A DNA stretch of 64,000 bases from Curvivirga sp965219885 (GCF_965219885.1 NZ_CBDCOT010000009.1:1736001-1800000); one strand, 5' to 3'. Counted from the stretch's first letter, positions 25,341 to 34,422 are shown. Notes: generated by a model from the letters alone, not told the origin. Translations and numbers: made by a program.

Positions 25341-26966
25341 ATGATAGATACAATGACAATCAGTATTGAAGATGGATATACGAAACTTCAAGAAAAGGGC
25401 CGCCTTTTGGTGAAGCAACAAGGGAAGCAAATCGCCTTATTCTTGCGGGGGGAGAAAATCTATGCCTGTAACAATCGATGTCCTCATGAAGGTTATCCGC
25501 TGATCGAAGGGCAAGTGGATGCTGATCCGAACTGTGATAAAGGGGCAGATAACAGCTGTGTGCTTACCTGCAGCTGGCATAACTGGAAGTTTGATCTGGA
25601 AGATGGTGGAAACCTGTATGAGGGGGATGAGTTACGTGTCTATCCCGCAGCGGTAAACGGGAATGATATCGTTGTTGATATTACGCCGCCTGATCCTGCC
25701 ATACAGATTGAAAAGGCGCTGGAAAATTTGAAATCCACTTTCGCGCGTCATGAATATGACCGTATGGGGCGGGAAATTGCACGTTTAGATAAGGCGGGTG
25801 CGGGCATGGATTTAGCAGTCAAACATGCCATCCTTTGGACATATGAAAATAATGAATATGGTATGACTCATGCCTATCCTTCGGCCGTGGATTGGTTGAG
25901 CCAGTATGACCGTCATCTTGCCGCGGGTCGCACAGAATATGCCTTGGCGGCTATTATGGAGGCTGTTGGGCATTTCGCATGGGATACTATGCGTGAGGAA
26001 AAATTCCCTTATGCCAAGGCGGCGACTTCTTTTGAGGTTCAGGTGTTGCTAGATGCCATTGAAAATGAAAAAGAAGACATCGCAATTGCGCAGGTGAATG
26101 CAGCCTTTGAAGCAGGGTGGGACTTTGCAAGCTTGGAGCCTTATCTGGCTCAAGCCACATTTGCCCATTACCGTGCCTTTGGTCACTCTGCGATCTATCT
26201 GGAAAAAACAAAAGCGTTGATAGACCGATTTGGTAAAGATATTGAGCGCGAAGTGACTTTATGTTTTGTGCGCGAACTTGTTTACAGTTGGCGTGAAGAT
26301 GAAATCCCGGAATTTAAGCAATATCACCCAACCTTGATGCAATGGCAGAAAGGTGAGGGGCAAGGCTTAGCGCAAATTGATGACTTTATTGGTCTGTCTA
26401 ACAATGCCGCTTATAAAAAGTGTTTAGACTTGTCTCTTGTCGATCCAATGCCTGTTTTTAACGCATTGATGAAAGCTATTTGCTGGAATATGACCCGCTT
26501 TGATACATCTTATGGTCATCGCCATGATTTACCTGTGGCACATAATATCAATTGGCTGGACTTCACTCATGGTATTACTTTTGCCAATGCGGTGCGCAAG
26601 ATTTGTGGCGAATATCCAGAATATTGGCCGCAAGGCTTGTTGCAGATGGCCAGTTTCGTTGGGCGCAACAAATCTTATGTGGATGCCAATCAGGACGTGA
26701 AAAAATGGCATGTGCCAAATCCGCCAGTTTTTTTCGGGGAGAAATTCGAAGCCTTACATGATCATGGCTTGTTTAACTATATTGTCTCCTGTCATTTACT
26801 GAAAACATTGTCAGCATTACAGGAAGAAATATCTGTGCAGCCAGATGCAGAATGGGCAGAGGAAGGTTTGGCCGCGTTGAACAGGTTTTTTGCATCCGAA
26901 GTCAAGGGAAAGCATGTTCTGCGAAATGCAAAACAAGCTTTATCCCTTGTGAATGCAGAAGATTAA
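25341..26966 (+). CDS. Rieske [2Fe-2S] protein fused to a large questin-oxidase-like domain
   Basis: The 541-residue protein has an N-terminal Rieske domain: CPH (Cys47, His49) and CSWH (Cys77, His80). The 27-residue gap between the motifs is longer than in typical ferredoxins and carries two extra cysteines (65, 73). Residues 120-541 form a helical, His-rich domain (YGHRHDLPVAHNINWLDFTH) that reminds me of questin-oxidase-like proteins, though I cannot confirm this. It lacks the usual ring-hydroxylase iron site. Function is probably redox catalysis with an unknown substrate. The ATG has GGAGGAG upstream. It meets the next gene tail to tail with no gap. Confidence 0.7.
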   Translation: MIDTMTISIEDGYTKLQEKGRLLVKQQGKQIALFLRGEKIYACNNRCPHEGYPLIEGQVDADPNCDKGADNSCVLTCSWHNWKFDLEDGGNLYEGDELRVYPAAVNGNDIVVDITPPDPAIQIEKALENLKSTFARHEYDRMGREIARLDKAGAGMDLAVKHAILWTYENNEYGMTHAYPSAVDWLSQYDRHLAAGRTEYALAAIMEAVGHFAWDTMREEKFPYAKAATSFEVQVLLDAIENEKEDIAIAQVNAAFEAGWDFASLEPYLAQATFAHYRAFGHSAIYLEKTKALIDRFGKDIEREVTLCFVRELVYSWREDEIPEFKQYHPTLMQWQKGEGQGLAQIDDFIGLSNNAAYKKCLDLSLVDPMPVFNALMKAICWNMTRFDTSYGHRHDLPVAHNINWLDFTHGITFANAVRKICGEYPEYWPQGLLQMASFVGRNKSYVDANQDVKKWHVPNPPVFFGEKFEALHDHGLFNYIVSCHLLKTLSALQEEISVQPDAEWAEEGLAALNRFFASEVKGKHVLRNAKQALSLVNAED

Positions 26967-27272
26967 TTAACCTACTTTTAAAAGTAGATTTTGATGGGAC
27001 ATATGGACAGAATCGGCGTCCAGAGACTGTAGATAGGGTTGAATGCTTTCTTGCTGCATAAAGTCTTTGGAGGCCGCTTTTGCATTTTCCATATTGTCCC
27101 ACTCAATATATTCCAGCCAAATATTATCCTCGGCTTTTGAAAGATATCTTGTGATAAACCCCTTGCAGTTTTGTAAATAAGCTGTAACGGCTTCAGTTGT
27201 TTTGATGAAATCACTTTCTTGAACACCTTCAGCCAGTTTAAAACGAACGATTTCAAATACTTTGTTAGTCAT
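26967..27272 (-). CDS. Small ferredoxin-like-fold (ABM/Dabb-type) protein
   Basis: This 101-residue protein looks like the dimeric alpha/beta barrel group (antibiotic biosynthesis monooxygenase or Dabb type): a strand FEIVRFKLAEGV, a helix, a GFITRYLSKAEDN strand, then WLEYIEWDNMENAKAASKDF. No catalytic residue can be assigned. The ATG has GAGGAAAA upstream. It is convergent with the Rieske gene and may act on the same substrate, but that is a guess from position. Confidence 0.65.
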   Translation of the reverse strand: MTNKVFEIVRFKLAEGVQESDFIKTTEAVTAYLQNCKGFITRYLSKAEDNIWLEYIEWDNMENAKAASKDFMQQESIQPYLQSLDADSVHMSHQNLLLKVG

Positions 27273-27310
27273 AATGTTTTCCTCAAATTATCAATGAGGT
27301 CTATATAACA

Positions 27311-27344
27311 ACACCCTACTGACAGCATTTTGTCAGTAGGGTGT
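27311..27344. repeat. Perfect 14-bp inverted repeat
   Basis: ACACCCTACTGACA (27311-27324) and TGTCAGTAGGGTGT (27331-27344) are perfect arms with a GCATTT loop. It lies between the permease stop and the start of the ABM-like gene. It may terminate the permease transcript, though the T-run is poor, or act as an operator. Confidence 0.7.
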
Positions 27345-27369
27345 CATTGTTCGCAAATTATTTTATTTT

Positions 27370-28452
27370 CTAAATAAAACCGAAAGATAGCCAGATGTTG
27401 AAACCGTATCCGATGATCATTGAACCAAATAATGCGATGCCAATGAAGGTCAGAAATAAAGGTGTTTTGGTGAGGGCTTTTACCGCAACCGCGGCTGGAA
27501 TACAGGTTGCCCCACCTGCAACCATAAAGGCTAATGCGGCACCGGGTTGAAGACCTAACTGCATTAATGTGTCTGCCAACGGGATCGCGGCATAGCCATT
27601 TAAATAAGCTGGGGCGCCAATAATGGCTGCCATAGGGATGGCATAAGAACCTGTATTTGCTAACCATTCACCAATGATATCCATTGGCACATTGGCAATC
27701 ATAATACCTTCTAACATAAAGGCGATGGACAGCCATTTGAACAAGAACCAGCTGGTGCTTTTGCCTTCTGCAAAAAAGTCATTACGTCGTTTGTCTTCTT
27801 TCCAGAATGCCCAAGCTGGTTTTTCTGTGCGTGTGATGGCGCCGGCCCCGCAACCAGCATTGACCTCAATTCGTAATGGATCAGCAAAACCACCGAGTTT
27901 TTGGATAAGTGCCGTGCTGTATCCCCCCATAAGGCCAAGGGATACCGCCGCAACGGTTTTGGCTGCCGCGAATTCAGGGCCCAATATACCTGCAGTCACC
28001 AGCATCATTTCCGGATCAATGACAGGCGAGGCCAACCAAAAAGCCATGACAGGCGCGATAGGTACACCTGAAGCTAGCAAGGCAGCGATTAGAGGCACGA
28101 CACCACAACTACAAAATGGAGAAAAAGCCCCCACAATGGCGGCAACCATCACAGCTTTACCCGCATTTGCACGAAATGCATTGCCAATCAAACTATCCGC
28201 ACCCGTTGCTTTTATATAGGCTGCAAAGGCAACTGATATGGCTAGATACGGGGCAATTTCCCAAAGGCTTTTGCCGACAAATTCAATACTGGACCAGGAT
28301 TGATCAGGAACCGTAATCGCAATCGTCACCCATGTCAGGATAAAGGCAATAACAACACGATCCATATCTTTTAATTTTTTAACGAAAGGGTTTTCGTGTT
28401 TTGGTTCAACAGGTGTGCCTGCAGAGTCTGGCGCGCAACAACTATTTGCCAT
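27370..28452 (-). CDS. Permease of the UPF0718/ArsP type
   Basis: This 360-residue protein has about eight to ten membrane helices and the family motif CSCGVVPLIAALLASGVP, found in ArsP-like permeases that export organoarsenicals or related compounds. The ATG at 28452 is chosen because GGAGAAG sits just upstream; the longer frame needs TTG. The N-terminus has an adjacent Cys pair (NSCCAPD). It follows an ArsR-family gene by 50 bases and is probably controlled by it. Metalloid export is likely; the substrate is open. Confidence 0.85.
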   Translation of the reverse strand: MANSCCAPDSAGTPVEPKHENPFVKKLKDMDRVVIAFILTWVTIAITVPDQSWSSIEFVGKSLWEIAPYLAISVAFAAYIKATGADSLIGNAFRANAGKAVMVAAIVGAFSPFCSCGVVPLIAALLASGVPIAPVMAFWLASPVIDPEMMLVTAGILGPEFAAAKTVAAVSLGLMGGYSTALIQKLGGFADPLRIEVNAGCGAGAITRTEKPAWAFWKEDKRRNDFFAEGKSTSWFLFKWLSIAFMLEGIMIANVPMDIIGEWLANTGSYAIPMAAIIGAPAYLNGYAAIPLADTLMQLGLQPGAALAFMVAGGATCIPAAVAVKALTKTPLFLTFIGIALFGSMIIGYGFNIWLSFGFI

Positions 28453-28502
28453 TTTTCTTCTCCACAATCATCCCCGATCCTTAGGTGATCCGACTGGGGT
28501 CT

Positions 28503-28829
28503 CTAATCCTTATGCCAATGACCTTTATGATCACTTTCTGGTCTATCCGCACAACATTCCTTTGTAAGGAACAGGACAAGTTCATCCATTTTTGGGATAT
28601 TTGCACTTACCATGTGGGTCGTGCCTTGTTTCCCGCGCGACACAAGACCAACAAGTTCCAGAAGTTTCAAATGATGGGAAAGTGTTGAGGCCGGAATGGC
28701 AAGGGCTTCTTGAATTTGCCCGACTGTGCGACCTTCACCACCTGCCCGAACGAGTAATCTAAAAAGATCAAGGCGTGTCGGGTTTCCCAATGCATCTAGA
28801 CATTCTGCAATTTGCTCGGTTTCTTGCAT
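28503..28829 (-). CDS. ArsR/SmtB-family metalloregulator
   Basis: This 108-residue winged-helix repressor has LDALGNPTRLDLFRLLV and PASTLSHHLKLLELVGLV, the ArsR recognition region. Instead of the classical CxC in the DNA-binding helix it has a C-terminal ECCADRP pair and a His-rich tail (HKGHWHKD), both plausible metal or metalloid ligands. The permease downstream also carries a Cys pair. Three TCGAAAT motifs upstream are likely operators. Release of repression by a thiol-binding metalloid is inferred. Confidence 0.88.
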   Translation of the reverse strand: MQETEQIAECLDALGNPTRLDLFRLLVRAGGEGRTVGQIQEALAIPASTLSHHLKLLELVGLVSRGKQGTTHMVSANIPKMDELVLFLTKECCADRPESDHKGHWHKD

Positions 28830-28858
28830 GTCATGTTCCTTTGTTATTTCTAGTAATA

Positions 28859-28907
28859 TCGAAATAGTAGTTGCAAGTCAATAAATATTTCGAAATTACT
28901 CGAAATA
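28859..28907. promoter_or_regulatory. Candidate ArsR operator region
   Basis: TCGAAAT occurs three times (28859, 28890, 28900). The middle copy lies in the perfect palindrome ATTTCGAAAT (28887-28896). It lies 30-78 bases upstream of the ArsR start. Confidence 0.55.
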
Positions 28908-29032
28908 CGGAATTTAAAAAGAATTTGAGTATTCGGCGCATATGCGTCAACTCTGGTCGGAAATCTAACTTGCAAAAGAGATTTAGACAAACTACTTCCT
29001 ATATGTATAAGAAAATAACTGGATGGATTGTA

Positions 29033-29263
29033 ATGAGCAACTTACCGGAAATACCGTCTCCATGTACGGGTGTTTGCAAGATCGAAGATGACAGCCAGCT
29101 CTGTGGCGGTTGTTTACGCACACGTGACGAAATTCGCAATTGGCGTAAAAGTTCCAATGATGATCGGTTGCTTGTTCTACAAGAATTGAAAAAGCGTCGT
29201 ATGGCTAGAGGTAAAGTGAGCGAGTCTGACTTAAAACCCCGCCGCCGTCGCCGTTCTGCATAA
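29033..29263 (+). CDS. DUF1289 family protein
   Basis: The 76-residue protein opens with SPCTGVCKIEDDSQLCGGCLRTRDEI, the four-cysteine DUF1289 pattern (C-x3-C-x8-C-x2-C), probably a small metal site. The C-terminus is basic (KPRRRRRSA). Function is unknown. The ATG at 29033 is the first fitting start for the domain; the ribosome site is weak (GGATGG). Confidence 0.85.
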   Translation: MSNLPEIPSPCTGVCKIEDDSQLCGGCLRTRDEIRNWRKSSNDDRLLVLQELKKRRMARGKVSESDLKPRRRRRSA

Positions 29264-29280
29264 AATCAGAAAATAGTCGC

Positions 29281-30255
29281 TTAGTTCCTCGCAAGAAACG
29301 CAATCAGGCGCCTGCGAATGCTCTGGCGTTGGCTGGTTTCATCTTTATCACGTTTCGCCCAGTAAAGCTCGCGATGTAAAATATAGAGGCTACTCGCGAC
29401 AATGACAGAGGCACCTGCCCATACTTCCCAACCCGGTACTTCACCCCAAATTAAGTAAGCCATGGTTGCTGCCCAAATCAGGGCTGTATATTTAAATGGG
29501 GAAACAACCGCCACTTCGGCAACCGCAAATGATCTGGTTGCAAAATATTGGGCCAGTCCACCTAAGACACCAATAGAAATAAGTAATATCCAATCAATGC
29601 CACTTGGCATAATCCAGCCTTGGACGGAAATCCCAATTGACGAAACAATTATCCCATAAAGCGTGAAGTAAAAGGCAATGACGGATCCATGATCTTTTTT
29701 GCCTAAAACGCGCAGGATAAGCATCGCCGTTGCCATCAAGATTGCCGCCATGATTGGATAAATTGTATCAGATGACAATATGCCGGGCCCGGGCTGGATA
29801 ATAATCAGGACGCCTATAAAACCTGCAAGAATGGCTAAGCCTCGATGGATTCCGACACGCTCTTTTAAGAAAACAGCCGCCATGATTGAGACAATAATCG
29901 GTGCTGCAAAAGTAATACTAACCACTTCCGCCATGGGCAGCTTAATAAAGGATGTGAACACAAAAAACATCGCGCCCATTCCCACGGTACCACGTAAGAA
30001 ATGTTTAAAAGGCTGTTCGGTTTTTAAAAGTTGAAGCCCGCCAGCCTTCCAGAGGGTAATGCTGATCGGTATCATGGCAAAAACGGTTCTGAAAAACAGT
30101 AATTGCATGACAGGATAGCTTTCACCCGTCCACTTAATTAATCCATCCATTAAGGAAAATAGCAGAGTAGAAACAGTTACAAGGTAAATGCCTTTTACTG
30201 TATTGGATTCATTATGAGCAGGTGCCTTTACCTGCGATGCAGCCGACGCGGTCAT
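29281..30255 (-). CDS. EamA/DMT-family transporter
   Basis: The 324-residue protein has about ten membrane helices in two EamA repeats, with landmarks ALMDGLIKWTGESYPVMQLLFFR in repeat 1 and AQYFATRSFAVAEVAVVSPF in repeat 2. These are drug/metabolite exporters with varied substrates. The C-terminus is basic and cytoplasmic. It is convergent with the DUF1289 gene (17 bases) and monocistronic. Substrate cannot be predicted. Confidence 0.88.
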   Translation of the reverse strand: MTASAASQVKAPAHNESNTVKGIYLVTVSTLLFSLMDGLIKWTGESYPVMQLLFFRTVFAMIPISITLWKAGGLQLLKTEQPFKHFLRGTVGMGAMFFVFTSFIKLPMAEVVSITFAAPIIVSIMAAVFLKERVGIHRGLAILAGFIGVLIIIQPGPGILSSDTIYPIMAAILMATAMLILRVLGKKDHGSVIAFYFTLYGIIVSSIGISVQGWIMPSGIDWILLISIGVLGGLAQYFATRSFAVAEVAVVSPFKYTALIWAATMAYLIWGEVPGWEVWAGASVIVASSLYILHRELYWAKRDKDETSQRQSIRRRLIAFLARN

Positions 30256-30454
30256 GATACTTTCTTTGAAGGTTAGTTTTATTTGTAACTATTCAAAGCA
30301 TACAGGCTTCTGTGCCTTAGGGAAGGGGGATGAGTTAAAATAGTTGGAAATTGAGTTGTGACGTAAAGATGTTAATTGGGACTTGCGCCGAATAAGAAGT
30401 TGCGCCAATTTGGATTAACTATTGAATAATTATTTAAATAAACGGGGTAAGGTG

Positions 30455-32239
30455 ATGTTTACAACACGTCCGGAATTGGTCGGTACATTCGGGGCTGCGG
30501 CTTCGACACATTGGTTGGCAAGTCAGGTATCTATGTCGATTTTGGAACGTGGTGGAAATGCCTTTGATGGTGCCGTTGCTGGTGGCTTTATGCTGCAACT
30601 TTGCGAACCTCATATGAATGGTCCGGCAGGAGATGTGCCGTTAATTATTTACTCAGCAGAAGAAGAACAGGCGCGCGTCATTTGTGGGCAGGGTCCGACC
30701 CCGGCTGCGGCAACACGTGAAAAATATGAAGAGCTTGGCATTGAGGTTATTCCGGGAACGGGGTTGTTGGCAGCCTGTGTACCTGGTGCTTTTGATGCTT
30801 GGATGTTGATGTTACGTGATTATGGTAAAATGTCTTTGCGTGAAGTCTTAGAACCTACCATTGAATATGCGGAAAAAGGCTGCCCTATTACAGCGTCACC
30901 AGCGGGTATCATCGGCGCTGCTGCCGAAATGATTGATAAACATTGGCCGTCCACTGCGGCAATTTATTTAAAAGATGGTAAAGGGCCAAAGGCAGGGGAT
31001 TTTTATACCAATCCACAATTAGCAAAAACCTGGCGACGAGTGATTGAAGACGCAGAAGGCGTTTCTTCAGATCGTATAGAACAGATTGATGCGGCCCGTG
31101 ATATTTGGGCTGAAGGCTTTATTGCAGAGGCAATGGTTGAGTTCAGTCAGGGGGAACCTCATTACGACCAAACAGGTAAAAAGAATAATGGCTTGCTTGT
31201 CGCTGAAGATTTGAAAAACTGGCGCGCTAGCTATGATGAACCCGTCAGCATAGACTATCACGGGCATACAATTTTGAAATGCGGCCCGTGGAGCCAGGGG
31301 CCAGTTCAACTACAAGCTCTCTCCTTACTTAAAGATGCAGGGCTTGCGGATATGGATCCAGTTGGGTCTAAATTCGTGCATACTGTGATTGAAGCAATGA
31401 AATTGGCTTATGCAGATCGTGAGGCTTTTTATGGCGATCCTGATTATGTGGATGTGCCTATGGAGGTATTATTTTCTGAGGAATATATTTCCAGCCGTCG
31501 CCAATTGATGGGCGGCACAGCGTCACTGGATTTCCGTCCAGGCCTCATTGAGGGGTATGGTTTTCAATTTGATTATGAGGCAGCATTAGATCGTGTGCCG
31601 GAAGATAATGGTCTTGTTGGATTTGGTGGTGGAGAACCAACTATGGCAAAATTGCATAAAGGCGATACCTGTCATCTAGATGTGATTGATAAATGGGGCA
31701 ATATGGTTTCTGCCACACCAAGTGGTGGCTGGTTGCAATCCTCACCTGCTATTCCTGAACTAGGTTTTTGCCTTGGTACGCGTACTCAGATGATGTGGAT
31801 GGATGAAGAGTCACCAAGCGTGATTGGGCCAAAGAAACGCCCACGTACAACCTTAACACCAAGTATGGCTTTAAAAAATGGCAAGCCGTATCTTGCATAT
31901 GGAACGCCGGGTGGGGACCAGCAAGATCAATGGCAATTGATTATGATTTTACGCCATATCCATCATGGGATGAACTTGCAGGAAGCTATTGATTGTCCAA
32001 GTTTCCATAGTGAGCATTTCCCAAGTAGTTTTTACCCACGTCATGCACAACGTGGCCGACTGGTCATGGAAGGGCGATTTGACGCGAAGGTTGTCGAAGA
32101 ATTACGTGAGCTTGGTCATGATGTGGTGGTTGGAGATGATTGGTCAGAAGGTCGGTTATCTGCGGCCAGTTGGGATGATGGTGTTATTAAAACTGCAGCT
32201 AATCCACGTGGCATGCAGGGATATGCAGTTTGTCGTTAG
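30455..32239 (+). CDS. Gamma-glutamyltransferase family protein
   Basis: The 594-residue protein is a GGT-type Ntn hydrolase proenzyme. The expected self-cleavage nucleophile is Thr405 (GDT-CHLDVIDKWGNMVSATPS). NAFDGAVAGGFMLQLCEPHMNGPAGD matches the N-terminal block, and RPRTTLTPSMAL and GTPGGDQQDQW the small-subunit core. No signal peptide is apparent, so it is likely cytoplasmic. I use ATG 30455 with GGGG seven bases upstream; a TTG at 30422 would add 11 residues. An MFS transporter gene follows after 24 bases, suggesting uptake and hydrolysis of a gamma-glutamyl or amide compound. Confidence 0.88.
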   Translation: MFTTRPELVGTFGAAASTHWLASQVSMSILERGGNAFDGAVAGGFMLQLCEPHMNGPAGDVPLIIYSAEEEQARVICGQGPTPAAATREKYEELGIEVIPGTGLLAACVPGAFDAWMLMLRDYGKMSLREVLEPTIEYAEKGCPITASPAGIIGAAAEMIDKHWPSTAAIYLKDGKGPKAGDFYTNPQLAKTWRRVIEDAEGVSSDRIEQIDAARDIWAEGFIAEAMVEFSQGEPHYDQTGKKNNGLLVAEDLKNWRASYDEPVSIDYHGHTILKCGPWSQGPVQLQALSLLKDAGLADMDPVGSKFVHTVIEAMKLAYADREAFYGDPDYVDVPMEVLFSEEYISSRRQLMGGTASLDFRPGLIEGYGFQFDYEAALDRVPEDNGLVGFGGGEPTMAKLHKGDTCHLDVIDKWGNMVSATPSGGWLQSSPAIPELGFCLGTRTQMMWMDEESPSVIGPKKRPRTTLTPSMALKNGKPYLAYGTPGGDQQDQWQLIMILRHIHHGMNLQEAIDCPSFHSEHFPSSFYPRHAQRGRLVMEGRFDAKVVEELRELGHDVVVGDDWSEGRLSAASWDDGVIKTAANPRGMQGYAVCR

Positions 32240-32263
32240 CTTCTTTTTGGGAAAGTATAGACC

Positions 32264-33442
32264 ATGAGCGTAGCGATTGACGCGAAAACAAGTTACAAAA
32301 ACGAATATATCGCAATTTCAGGTGCGTTGATCTCTATGTTTCTAGGCGGTATTGGATTTGGGATGTCCTTGCCTCTCTTGCCTCTGGTCATGCATCGTTG
32401 GGGATTAGGCGAAGCCATGATCGGCTATAATGGGATGGCACAATCGCTTGCGCTCTTTTCCATGTGCCTGATTGTTGTAAAGGTTTTTAGAAAGTTTCAT
32501 ATGTTGCCAACCATGTTGGTTGCGTCGGCAATTATGGTTGTGGGGTCTTTGGCCCTAATTGAGTTCCAATCCTGGTTTGGATGGTTTTTGATCCGTCTTT
32601 TTATTGGTGGCGCTTTTGCTTTTATGTGGATTGGGTTTGAAGTTTGGGTCAATCATTTAGCGCCCGAACATCAACGGGGAAGGATTTTGGCAATTTATGC
32701 CGGATGTTTTGCCGCACCAACGGCCCTAGGACCTCTTGTCTTGAATTATGTAGGGACGGAAGGTGATTTACCATTTTATGTGATTGCAGCATTATATGGT
32801 CTTGGCGCATTACCCATGCTGGTAGGTTATAAAATGCAACCAAATTTCAGAGCTGAAGAAAAAGTAAAGCTTCTGAGTATGGTTAGAGTTATGCCCTTCC
32901 TAATTCTATGTGCTGCTATGGCGGGGCTTGGGGATGGCGCAGCCTGGAATATGATGTCCTTATTTGGTGTGAAAGTGGGCTTGAATGAAAGTTCTGCGTT
33001 GATGTTGTCATCAACCTTTCTGTTGGGCAGTTTTATCCTTCAATTTCCGATTGGATATCTGGCAGATAAATTCAGCCGCATGAAGCTTCTTATCCTTGTA
33101 ACCGCGATTGGGGCCGTGGCTTGTGCAGGTGTCGCTTTAAGTGCGGTGAATGGTATCGCGTTTTGGGCTTTGACCTTTGTCGCCGGTGGCATGCTGATGG
33201 GCGTATATGTTTTGGCACTAGCCGTTCTTGGTCAACGCTTCAAAGGGGGCACCATGGCGGCGGCAAATGCGGTATTTGTGATTGTTTTTGAGTTAGGGAC
33301 ATTTACAGGTGGTCCTATTTCAGGAGGATTAATGGAATATATCCATCCGTCTTCTTTGTTATGGATGATGGGCTTAGCTTGTTTGGTCGTAACAGTGGCG
33401 GCGATTATTTCACGTCGCCTTCAGTCATCACAAGCAGCATAA
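32264..33442 (+). CDS. MFS transporter
   Basis: The 392-residue protein has about twelve membrane helices in two halves. The first half has WFLIRLFIGGAFAFMWIGFEVWVN and EHQRGRILAIYAGCFAAPTALGP; the second has FPIGYLADKFSRMK, the conserved loop motif. It is the second gene of an operon with the gamma-glutamyltransferase-like gene and presumably moves its substrate or product. The 3' end is two bases from the convergent LysR gene. Confidence 0.87.
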   Translation: MSVAIDAKTSYKNEYIAISGALISMFLGGIGFGMSLPLLPLVMHRWGLGEAMIGYNGMAQSLALFSMCLIVVKVFRKFHMLPTMLVASAIMVVGSLALIEFQSWFGWFLIRLFIGGAFAFMWIGFEVWVNHLAPEHQRGRILAIYAGCFAAPTALGPLVLNYVGTEGDLPFYVIAALYGLGALPMLVGYKMQPNFRAEEKVKLLSMVRVMPFLILCAAMAGLGDGAAWNMMSLFGVKVGLNESSALMLSSTFLLGSFILQFPIGYLADKFSRMKLLILVTAIGAVACAGVALSAVNGIAFWALTFVAGGMLMGVYVLALAVLGQRFKGGTMAAANAVFVIVFELGTFTGGPISGGLMEYIHPSSLLWMMGLACLVVTVAAIISRRLQSSQAA

Positions 33443-33444
33443 GC

Positions 33445-34356
33445 CTATTGCCTGACACCTTTTCCCTTTTCGCAGGTGCGATGTTTCACAATATGATCGA
33501 TAAAGGCACGGATTTTTGTCGGTGTATAACGTGCAGGCATATAGACCGCATAAATGCCGAAACCAGACATTTCATATTCTTCAAGGACAGATTCTACAGC
33601 ACCTGAAGCAAGTTTATCCTCACAAAGGAAGGATGGGACACGACAAACCCCGTTACCTTTTTCAGCCATCAAAACTTCCATCCGTCCATTATTGCTTAGG
33701 AATTTCCCAGAAACCTTGATGTTTTCCTGCTTTCCGTCAGGGGAGGTAAAACGCCACAATCCGGGATTTTCGGCATTGCTGTAACGCATACAGTTATGAT
33801 TGAGAAGATCTGATGGAACTTTAGGACGGCCATGTTTTTTCCAGTAATCCGGACTTGCAATGATAACCCCATAAGTCGTGCCAAGCTTTCTTGCGATCAA
33901 GCTTGAATCTTTAAGCGTCCCGATGCGGATCGCCAAATCGAAATTGCTTTCCATAAGGTCGATTTTTTGATCCGTCAGATACATTTCGACTTCAAGGTCG
34001 GGATAAGCCTCCATAAAACTTGGTAGAATATGACGAAGTTCCATATTGCCAAAGGCGATTGGGGCGGTAATCCGCAAACGTCCCTTTGGGGCCGCTTGGA
34101 AGGTTGTAATCTCTGCTTCTGCTTCTTCTGCTTGTTCAATAATAGCGCTGGCTTTTTCAAAATAACTTTGACCCGCATCGGTTAAACTAAGCTTACGTGT
34201 GGTGCGGTTTAATAATTTAACTCCAAGGCGTTCTTCCAGCTTGGTGACATGCTTACTGACAGCTGATTTTGTCTGTCCTAGCTGATCTGCAGCTTTTGTA
34301 AAACTGCCACTTTCCACCACAGCTACGAAGCTGGACATCCCATCAAGTATTGTCAT
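33445..34356 (-). CDS. LysR-family transcriptional regulator
   Basis: The 303-residue protein has an N-terminal winged helix (SFTKAADQLGQTKSAVSKHV, about 19-38) and a periplasmic-binding-like effector domain (LRITAPIAFGNMELRHILPS, DLAIRIGTLKDSSLIARKLG) typical of the CrgA/AaeR-like branch. ATG 34356 is preferred over the upstream frame to 34398: AGGG is well spaced and the protein then starts MTILDGM as in close relatives. It is divergent from wrbA, with a perfect palindrome between them, so wrbA is the likely target. Confidence 0.9.
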   Translation of the reverse strand: MTILDGMSSFVAVVESGSFTKAADQLGQTKSAVSKHVTKLEERLGVKLLNRTTRKLSLTDAGQSYFEKASAIIEQAEEAEAEITTFQAAPKGRLRITAPIAFGNMELRHILPSFMEAYPDLEVEMYLTDQKIDLMESNFDLAIRIGTLKDSSLIARKLGTTYGVIIASPDYWKKHGRPKVPSDLLNHNCMRYSNAENPGLWRFTSPDGKQENIKVSGKFLSNNGRMEVLMAEKGNGVCRVPSFLCEDKLASGAVESVLEEYEMSGFGIYAVYMPARYTPTKIRAFIDHIVKHRTCEKGKGVRQ

Positions 34357-34401
34357 ATTATTAAACCCTATTTGGAAACAATAAATACTAAATATCATAT
34401 A

Positions 34402-34422
34402 TTATCATTTTATCAATGATAA
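34402..34422. promoter_or_regulatory. Candidate LysR operator
   Basis: TTATCATT (34402-34409) and AATGATAA (34415-34422) are perfect 8-bp arms with a 5-base spacer, in the 125-base region between the LysR and wrbA starts. The arms contain the T-N11-A spacing expected of LysR sites. Confidence 0.7.

Noticed and set aside
27674..28219. Plus-strand 181-residue ORF opposite the permease gene.
   Set aside because: It is a shadow of the ArsP-like permease, with no ribosome site and an atypical composition.
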